Source: Hyphococcus sp. | GTDB taxonomy: Bacteria > Pseudomonadota > Alphaproteobacteria > Caulobacterales > Parvularculaceae | DNA length: 28,446 nucleotides | Reading direction: 5' to 3' | Assembly: GCA_021604585.1 (NCBI GenBank) | Contig: BQJG01000047.1 | Coordinates: 1 to 28,446, forward strand | In this document: in pieces, positions 22,767-28,446 of the stretch | How positions within the stretch are numbered: the stretch's first letter is position 1 | Layout of the letters: each line of letters starts with the position of its first letter | The notes under the pieces: model-generated | Databases searched by the model: none | What the model was told of the DNA's origin: nothing | What the model saw: the letters and a program-made list of their open reading frames with translations, nothing else | Made by a program: the position numbers and the translations under genes

Positions 22767-23885
22767 ATGAAAGTTACGATAGAACGGTCAGCCCTATCCA
22801 AAGCGCTGGGGCATGTGCAAAGCGTTGTAGAGCGGCGGAACACGATCCCGATCCTGTCCAATGTGTTGCTGCAGGCAAAAGGCGGCGCGCTGACGCTGAC
22901 CGCGACCGATCTCGATATTGAAATTTCCGAAGAGGCGCCGGCGGATGTTGCCGGAAAAGGCGCGACAACCGTTTCCGCGCTGACCCTGTTTGAAATCGTC
23001 AAGCGCCTGCCCGATGGCGCGCAGGTCCGGCTCGAACTTTCCGCAGAAGAGGGGCGGTTGCAAGTTTCTTCTGGACGTTCGCAATTCGCGCTCGCCGTTT
23101 TGCCTGAGGATGATTTTCCAAGCCTTTCGACTGATGATCTCGAAACCAAGTTTTCCATGCCGACATCTGATCTGCGCCGCTTGTTGGGCAAGGCGCGCTT
23201 CGCCATGTCGCAGGAAGAAACGCGGTATTATCTCAACGGTGTTTATCTGCACGCATTCAACGATGGCGATGCGCCGGCGCTGCGTGCGGCGGCGACCGAT
23301 GGTCACCGCTTGGCGCGCATTGATGCGCCCTTGCCTGACGGCGCGGCGGCGATGCCCGGCGTCATTGTCCCGCGCAAAGCAATCGCCGAGCTTGGCCGGT
23401 TGCTGGAGGATGCCGAAGAGAATGTCGAAATTTCAGTCTCGCCTGCAAAAATCCGGTTTGGTTTCGGCGCCGGCTATCTGACGTCAAAATTGATCGACGG
23501 CACGTTCCCCGATTATGAGCGCGTCATACCGAAGGGAAACTCCAACATTTTGCGCGTCGAAACCAAAGACTTCGCGCAAGCGGTGGATCGCGTGTCGACG
23601 GTCTCCGCCGATCGCACGCGTTCAGTAAAGCTCGCGCTCGAAGCAGACCGGCTTCGTCTCGCCGTGAACAACCCCGAAGCAGGCTCGGCGCTTGAGGAAT
23701 TGTCTGTCGATTATGGCGGCGATGCGCTGGAGATCGGTTTTAATGCGCGTTACCTGCTGGATGTGGCGCAGCAGGTTGACGGCGAGACGGCGACCTTCCG
23801 GCTTGCCGATCCGTCTTCGCCCACTGTCATTACAGACGAAGAAGATGAGCGCGCGCTTTATGTTCTCATGCCTTTAAGGGTGTAG
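22767..23885 (+). CDS. dnaN: DNA polymerase III beta subunit (sliding clamp)
   Basis: A 372-residue clamp with the three-domain repeat of the family. It starts MKVTIERSALSKALGHVQSVVERRNTIPILSNV (residues 1-33), and contains SALTLFEIVKRLPDGAQV, the domain 2 signature YYLNGVYLH and the ATDGHRLARID turn. Domain 3 ends in PTVITDEEDERALYVLMPLRV, which includes the known hydrophobic groove that binds polymerase and other clamp partners. The start is fixed by homology; a longer frame from 22635 adds unrelated sequence. The stop is three bases before the recF TTG, so dnaN-recF form an operon. Confidence 0.97.
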   Translation: MKVTIERSALSKALGHVQSVVERRNTIPILSNVLLQAKGGALTLTATDLDIEISEEAPADVAGKGATTVSALTLFEIVKRLPDGAQVRLELSAEEGRLQVSSGRSQFALAVLPEDDFPSLSTDDLETKFSMPTSDLRRLLGKARFAMSQEETRYYLNGVYLHAFNDGDAPALRAAATDGHRLARIDAPLPDGAAAMPGVIVPRKAIAELGRLLEDAEENVEISVSPAKIRFGFGAGYLTSKLIDGTFPDYERVIPKGNSNILRVETKDFAQAVDRVSTVSADRTRSVKLALEADRLRLAVNNPEAGSALEELSVDYGGDALEIGFNARYLLDVAQQVDGETATFRLADPSSPTVITDEEDERALYVLMPLRV

Positions 23886-23888
23886 AGA

Positions 23889-25073
23889 TTGAGCGAAGCA
23901 GCAGTCAGCATTTGGGATGAGGCGCCGCCGGATGCGGAGCGCAAACGCGCGCGCATCAAGCGGCTCACCATTACCGATTTCCGTTCTTATGCGCGCGCTG
24001 AGATCGAGTTTGACGGCCGCCCGGCGGCGCTCTCCGGCGCCAATGGCGCAGGTAAAACCAACATTCTTGAAGCGATTTCGTTAATCGGGCCGGGGCGCGG
24101 CGTGCGCGGCGCCCGGCTCGATGAGTTGCCGCGCATTGATGGCGGCGGCGGATGGGCCGTGTCGGCGCGTGTCGATGATGGTGAAGACGAGCGCCGCTTC
24201 GGCGTCGGCGCAGTGGCGGCCAATCCGGCGCGGCGCATCTGCCGGATTGATGATTGCGACGCATCGGGCCCCGGCGCCTTCGCTGAACATTTGCGGTTTC
24301 TCTGGCTGACGCCGGCGCAGGATCGATTGTTTATGGAAGGCGCGGGCGAGCGCCGCCGCTTTCTCGACCGTATGACGCTGGCCCATGACCCGGCGCATGG
24401 CCGCCGCTCCAACGCCTACGAACAGGCGATGCGTCAGCGCCAGAAATTGTTGGATGAGGGCGGCCGCGACGAAGAATGGCTGTCGGCGGTGGAAAGGCAG
24501 ATGGCTGAAGCGGGCGCAGCGATTGCGGCGGCCCGCCGCGCCATGGTCTCGCGGTTGCAGGCGGCGGAAGTCACCTCAGAAGAATGCGTGTTTCCCGAAG
24601 CTGACCTGTCTCTTGAAGGCGATGTCGAGGCTTTGCTGGAAACCGCGGCGCAAGGCGATGTTGAACACGAATTCGCCGAAACGCTGCGGATGAAGCGCCG
24701 TCGCGATATGGAGGCCGGGCGCGCGCTGACAGGCCCGCATCGCAGCGACTTGTCGGTTGCGCACCGCGCCAAGGGCCGCGCCGCAAGGTTGTGTTCGACT
24801 GGCGAACAAAAAGCGCTGCTGATCGGGCTGGTGCTCGCCAATGCGCGCGCGCTGAGCTTTGGTGATCCGGATGCGCCGCTGATTTTGCTGCTCGATGAGA
24901 TCGCCGCTCATCTCGATCCTGACCGGCGGGCGAGTCTGTTCGCGATCCTCGACGATCTTGGTTTTCAGGTCTTTATGACGGGGACGGATCAATCCCTGTT
25001 TGAGGCGTGGGGCGCGCGCGCTCAACATTTTGATGTTGCGGGCGGCGCCGTTAACGAAAAACGACTGACGTAA
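23889..25073 (+). CDS. recF: DNA replication and repair protein RecF
   Basis: A 394-residue SMC-like ATPase that helps RecO/RecR load RecA at gaps. Features are an N-terminal extension of about 20 residues before RIKRLTITDFRSYARAEIEF, Walker A GANGAGKTN at 50-58, the RRFLDRM segment, the ABC-type signature STGEQKALLIGLVLANA and Walker B LILLLDEIAAHLDPDRR. Slightly longer than most RecF (about 360-380), through the N-terminus. The start is TTG 23889, three bases after the dnaN stop, with an AAGGGTG site; no ATG exists before the first conserved strand. gyrB follows after 17 bases. Confidence 0.94.
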   Translation: MSEAAVSIWDEAPPDAERKRARIKRLTITDFRSYARAEIEFDGRPAALSGANGAGKTNILEAISLIGPGRGVRGARLDELPRIDGGGGWAVSARVDDGEDERRFGVGAVAANPARRICRIDDCDASGPGAFAEHLRFLWLTPAQDRLFMEGAGERRRFLDRMTLAHDPAHGRRSNAYEQAMRQRQKLLDEGGRDEEWLSAVERQMAEAGAAIAAARRAMVSRLQAAEVTSEECVFPEADLSLEGDVEALLETAAQGDVEHEFAETLRMKRRRDMEAGRALTGPHRSDLSVAHRAKGRAARLCSTGEQKALLIGLVLANARALSFGDPDAPLILLLDEIAAHLDPDRRASLFAILDDLGFQVFMTGTDQSLFEAWGARAQHFDVAGGAVNEKRLT

Positions 25074-25090
25074 AAAGAAAGAAAACACCC

Positions 25091-27502
25091 ATGGCGAATA
25101 CCGCCGCGCCGCAAGAAGAGTACGGCGCCGATTCCATCAAAGTGCTCAAAGGTCTGGACGCCGTCCGCAAGCGTCCTGGCATGTATATTGGCGACACCGA
25201 TGATGGTTCCGGCCTGCATCACATGGTCTATGAAGTCGTCGACAATGCGATTGACGAGGCGTTGGCCGGTTATTGCGATACGGTTGAGGTCATCCTCAAT
25301 GAGAGCGGTTCCGTCACCGTGACTGACAATGGCCGCGGCATTCCAACCGATATTCATACCGAAGAAGGCGTTTCTGCGGCGCAGGTCATCATGACCCAGC
25401 TGCATGCGGGCGGGAAATTCGACCAGAATTCCTACAAGGTTTCCGGCGGGTTGCATGGCGTCGGCGTTTCCGTCGTCAATGCGCTGTCCGAGACGCTGGA
25501 ATTGCGTATCCGCCGCAACGGCAAAGAGCACTTCATGCGGTTCAATATGGGCGAACCTGAAGGCGATCTTGAAATTGTCGGCGAGGCGACAAAAACCGGC
25601 ACCGAAGTCACATTTCTACCGTCCGATAAAATTTTCACCGGCACGGAATTTGATTTCGATACGCTTGAACATCGCCTGCGCGAACTGGCGTTCTTGAACT
25701 CCGGCGTCGCTATCCGGCTGATCGACAAGCGTCACGTGGAGACCCGCACTGAAGAGATGATCTATGATGGCGGGCTCGAGGCGTTTGTCCGGTATCTCGA
25801 TAATGCTAAAGCGCCGCTGATTTCGGCGCCAATTTCATTTTCCACTGAACGCGACGGTCTCACCGTCGATGTCGCCATGTGGTGGAATGACAGCTATCAC
25901 GAAAAGGTTCTGTGCTTCACCAACAACATTCCGCAGCGTGATGGCGGCACGCATTTGGCTGGCTTTCGCGGCGCGCTGACGCGCGTCATCAACAGCTACT
26001 CACAGTCATCGGGCATCGCGAAAAAAGAGAAAGTCTCGCTAACCGGCGATGATGCGCGCGAAGGACTAACCTGCGTGCTGTCGGTCAAGGTGCCGGACCC
26101 GAAATTTTCGTCGCAGACCAAAGACAAACTTGTCTCGTCCGAGGTGCGCCCTGTGGTGGAGGGCGCTGTCAACGAAAAGCTCGGCGAGTGGTTTGAAGAA
26201 AACCCGGCCGAGGGCCGTCGCGTCGTCACCAAGATTGCCGAAGCCGCCGCCGCGCGCGAGGCGGCGCGCAAGGCGCGCGAACTCACCCGGCGGAAATCGG
26301 CGCTCGACGTCGCGTCGCTGCCCGGCAAACTCGCCGATTGTCAGGAACGCGATCCGGCGAAGTCAGAACTCTTCATCGTCGAGGGTGATTCCGCTGGCGG
26401 TTCGGCGAAACAGGCGCGCAATCGCGAAAACCAGGCTGTGCTGCCGCTGCGCGGCAAGATCCTCAATGTCGAACGCGCGCGTTTCGACAAAATGCTCGGC
26501 AGCCAAGAGATCGGCACGCTGATCACGGCGCTCGGCACCGGCATTGGCCGCGACGATTTCAACCCGGACAAGCTGCGCTATCATAAGATCGTCATTATGA
26601 CGGACGCCGATGTCGACGGCGCGCATATCCGGACATTGCTGCTGACATTCTTTTTCCGCCAAATGCCGGAACTCATCCGGCGCGGACATTTGTTCATCGC
26701 CCAGCCGCCACTTTATAAGGTCGCGCGCGGGAAGTCGGAGCAGTATCTCCTCGATGACGCCGCGCTTGAAGATCACCTCTATGCGGAAGGCATCACAGAT
26801 GCATCGCTGGTGCTCAACAATAATGAAACGATCTTCGGGACAGATCTTGCTGACCTCGTCGCGCGCGCGCGCAAGGTCCGCGATTCCATTAATGAATTCC
26901 CACAACGTTTTAATCGCGACATCATCGTTCAGGCGGCGCTCGCACGCGCGCTTTCCGAAGCGCCTGACGGCGAGGCCGGTCAAGCGCTTGCGGACAAAGT
27001 CGCAGAACGCCTCGATATGGTGGCGGACGAATTTGAACGCGGCTGGAAAGGCGCGCCGGACGGCGAGGGCGGTTATGTGTTTGACCGCGAATTGCGCGGC
27101 GTCGCCGAGCGCCATGCCTTGTCGCGCGATATGCTGATGTCGGCGGACGCCAAGAAAGTGCAGGCCGGCATGGAAGGGCTCGCCGACGCTTTCGCCAAGC
27201 CCGCCACATGGACTCGCAAGGACCAGCGCATGACGGTGACAGGCCCCAACAGCCTGCTGCGCGCGGCGCGCGCCGCTGGCGAAAAGGGCCTTTCCTTCCA
27301 GCGCTATAAGGGACTTGGTGAAATGAATCCGGAACAGCTTTGGGAAACAACGCTCGACAAGGAAGCGCGCGTGTTGCTGCAGGTGAAAGTGAAGGAAGCC
27401 GACGATGCGGACGACATCTTCTCACGCCTGATGGGCGACATCGTCGAGCCGCGCCGCGAGTTCATCCAGTCGAATGCGCTTTCGGCTGCGCTGGATGTTT
27501 AA
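25091..27502 (+). CDS. gyrB: DNA gyrase subunit B
   Basis: An 803-residue, full-length gyrase B, the ATPase half of the enzyme that introduces negative supercoils. GHKL motifs are DNAIDEALAG at 51-60, DNGRGIPT and GGLHGVGVSVVNALS. The transducer domain follows, then the Toprim segment EGDSAGGSAKQARNRENQAV and the metal-binding DADVDGAHIRTLL, and a C-terminal tail with RYKGLGEMNPEQLWETT. The length is that of the usual alphaproteobacterial GyrB. It is last in the dnaN-recF-gyrB unit and converges on the TraB/GumN gene with only 14 bases between stops and no visible hairpin. Confidence 0.98.
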   Translation: MANTAAPQEEYGADSIKVLKGLDAVRKRPGMYIGDTDDGSGLHHMVYEVVDNAIDEALAGYCDTVEVILNESGSVTVTDNGRGIPTDIHTEEGVSAAQVIMTQLHAGGKFDQNSYKVSGGLHGVGVSVVNALSETLELRIRRNGKEHFMRFNMGEPEGDLEIVGEATKTGTEVTFLPSDKIFTGTEFDFDTLEHRLRELAFLNSGVAIRLIDKRHVETRTEEMIYDGGLEAFVRYLDNAKAPLISAPISFSTERDGLTVDVAMWWNDSYHEKVLCFTNNIPQRDGGTHLAGFRGALTRVINSYSQSSGIAKKEKVSLTGDDAREGLTCVLSVKVPDPKFSSQTKDKLVSSEVRPVVEGAVNEKLGEWFEENPAEGRRVVTKIAEAAAAREAARKARELTRRKSALDVASLPGKLADCQERDPAKSELFIVEGDSAGGSAKQARNRENQAVLPLRGKILNVERARFDKMLGSQEIGTLITALGTGIGRDDFNPDKLRYHKIVIMTDADVDGAHIRTLLLTFFFRQMPELIRRGHLFIAQPPLYKVARGKSEQYLLDDAALEDHLYAEGITDASLVLNNNETIFGTDLADLVARARKVRDSINEFPQRFNRDIIVQAALARALSEAPDGEAGQALADKVAERLDMVADEFERGWKGAPDGEGGYVFDRELRGVAERHALSRDMLMSADAKKVQAGMEGLADAFAKPATWTRKDQRMTVTGPNSLLRAARAAGEKGLSFQRYKGLGEMNPEQLWETTLDKEARVLLQVKVKEADDADDIFSRLMGDIVEPRREFIQSNALSAALDV

Positions 27503-27516
27503 GCTGCGCGCCTTGG

Positions 27517-28446
27517 TTATTCTGACGGATCGTTGTCATTCGCGGCATCCGGCGCAAGGGCTTCTTCCGGCGTGCCGGTTGATGCGGCCTCAACGCCGTA
27601 GCGGGTCACTTCGTAGCCCTTTGCGGCGAGCAGCGCCGGAACGGAAAACTCGCCGCCCACCAGATGTGCGGCGCCGACGGCGACCAGTCCCTTGCCGGAT
27701 TCATTCTTCAGCGCCGCATCCAGTTCATTCGCCCAGGCGGCGTTGCGTTCGACAATCAGGCGTTGATATACGTCCGGCGCCTGTTCGCGCATGTCTTCGT
27801 TCATCTGGACATCGATATAATCGGTGTCGCCGGACGCCCAGGCGTTAAACAGTTCATCGAAGGCGCCAGCCTGCTTGTCCCAGTCGCGAATGGTGATGAC
27901 CAAGAGGTCTTTCTCGACTGCCGGCGCCAGGCCGGTAAAGAACGATAATTGTTCTTCGATGGTTTCAAAATACCGGACATCCTTGCCGGCGGTTTTGGCT
28001 TCCTTCAGCAGCACGCTGTCAACGCCATTGCCGGGGTCGAACCCCTGATTGATGATGAACTGAACGCTCAACGTCAAAAACGCATTCCAGGGCCGCATCG
28101 TGTCAACAGCGGCGAAGGGCAGGCTCAATTCTTTGACAATGTCACGCAGCTTGTTCGCGTCGCGTGTTTCGAGCATCGCCGCCAGTGAAGCGCCGGGTGC
28201 GTTGAAGCCTTGCGACATGACGGTGTTCAATGTCTTCGCCGTCGCATCGGGCGCGTTGGCATCGACTTCAAAATAGGTGACGGCTGCGTCGTTAAAGGCG
28301 TCTGCGAGCAAATCTGTCCGCCAGTTCAAGGCAGGCGGCAGAATGTGGAACGTGCCGATCAGGATGTATTCTGAATCCGCATCGGTCACGCGCCACATGG
28401 CGGGCGTCGCCGTGTCCGCCAAGGCGACCGTCTCGGGTTCGGCAAG
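27517..28446 (-). CDS. TraB/GumN family protein (N-terminus beyond window)
   Basis: At least 309 residues, open to the right edge with no stop. The visible part begins LAEPETVALADTATPAMWRV and holds the family hallmarks GTFHILPP (first G-x-x-H motif), the FEVDAN segment, and near the end VAVGAAHLVGG (second G-x-x-H). TraB/GumN proteins are proposed metal-dependent peptidase-like proteins; bacterial members are usually exported lipoproteins or periplasmic proteins, and the missing upstream codons probably encode a signal peptide. A TTG at 28422 is not the real start because the frame continues upstream. The C-terminus is acidic and disordered (DAANDNDPSE). Function is unproven. Confidence 0.85.
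   Translation of the reverse strand, partial: LAEPETVALADTATPAMWRVTDADSEYILIGTFHILPPALNWRTDLLADAFNDAAVTYFEVDANAPDATAKTLNTVMSQGFNAPGASLAAMLETRDANKLRDIVKELSLPFAAVDTMRPWNAFLTLSVQFIINQGFDPGNGVDSVLLKEAKTAGKDVRYFETIEEQLSFFTGLAPAVEKDLLVITIRDWDKQAGAFDELFNAWASGDTDYIDVQMNEDMREQAPDVYQRLIVERNAAWANELDAALKNESGKGLVAVGAAHLVGGEFSVPALLAAKGYEVTRYGVEAASTGTPEEALAPDAANDNDPSE

Overview
The window looks like core chromosome of an alphaproteobacterium. The evidence is syntenic: a gene for a FYDLN-acid protein (TIGR02300 type) divergent from aroA-cmk-rpsA, a zapA-DUF4164 pair, a class II (CP4-like) AroA, and mutM-rpsT-dnaA-dnaN-recF-gyrB. Codon use is GC-rich. I cannot fix the family from sequence alone; a marine Caulobacterales or Parvularculales relative would fit.

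Layout. 1-563 (minus): zapA and a coiled-coil DUF4164 partner. 732-5874 (plus): a tight central-carbon operon tkt-gap-pgk-fda, closed by an intrinsic terminator that lies inside the last codons of the convergent TTC38-like gene (5890-7122, minus). 7240-7968 (minus): a Bax-inhibitor-1 family membrane protein with its own terminator. 8143-9687 (minus): an RsmB-type rRNA methyltransferase with an Arg/Gly-rich N-terminal tail. 9837-11848 (plus): a secreted YbjN-like protein and two TadE-like pseudopilins. 11863-12525 (minus): a 2OG-Fe(II) oxygenase.

12526-14258 is the accessory part. A MerR-type regulator gene is divergent from a three-gene operon: a MerT-like transporter, a Cys-rich GDCCVxC protein and a four-helix membrane protein. 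The operator-promoter has the 19-bp spacer and dyad of mer promoters, and the MerT-like mRNA is predicted to be leaderless. No merA or merP is present. The block abuts the 3' end of tRNA-Ala(GGC). A 10-bp copy of that exact tRNA end lies at the other side, at 12616, so the block may be a small acquired element. This is the best candidate for something undescribed.

14382-18897: the FYDLN-acid protein (minus), then aroA, cmk and rpsA (plus). 19153-27502 (plus): mutM, rpsT, dnaA, dnaN, recF and gyrB, covering base-excision repair, a ribosomal protein, replication initiation, the sliding clamp, gap repair and supercoiling. The DnaA is divergent in its AAA+ sensor I and initiator-specific region. 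It is preceded by a roughly 640-bp leader holding a good promoter and a 24-codon upstream ORF. The dnaA-dnaN gap holds nested hairpins overlapping a TATAAT box. 27517 to the right edge (minus): a TraB/GumN family protein whose N-terminus runs off the window.

No CRISPR array, transposase, integrase or rRNA was seen.
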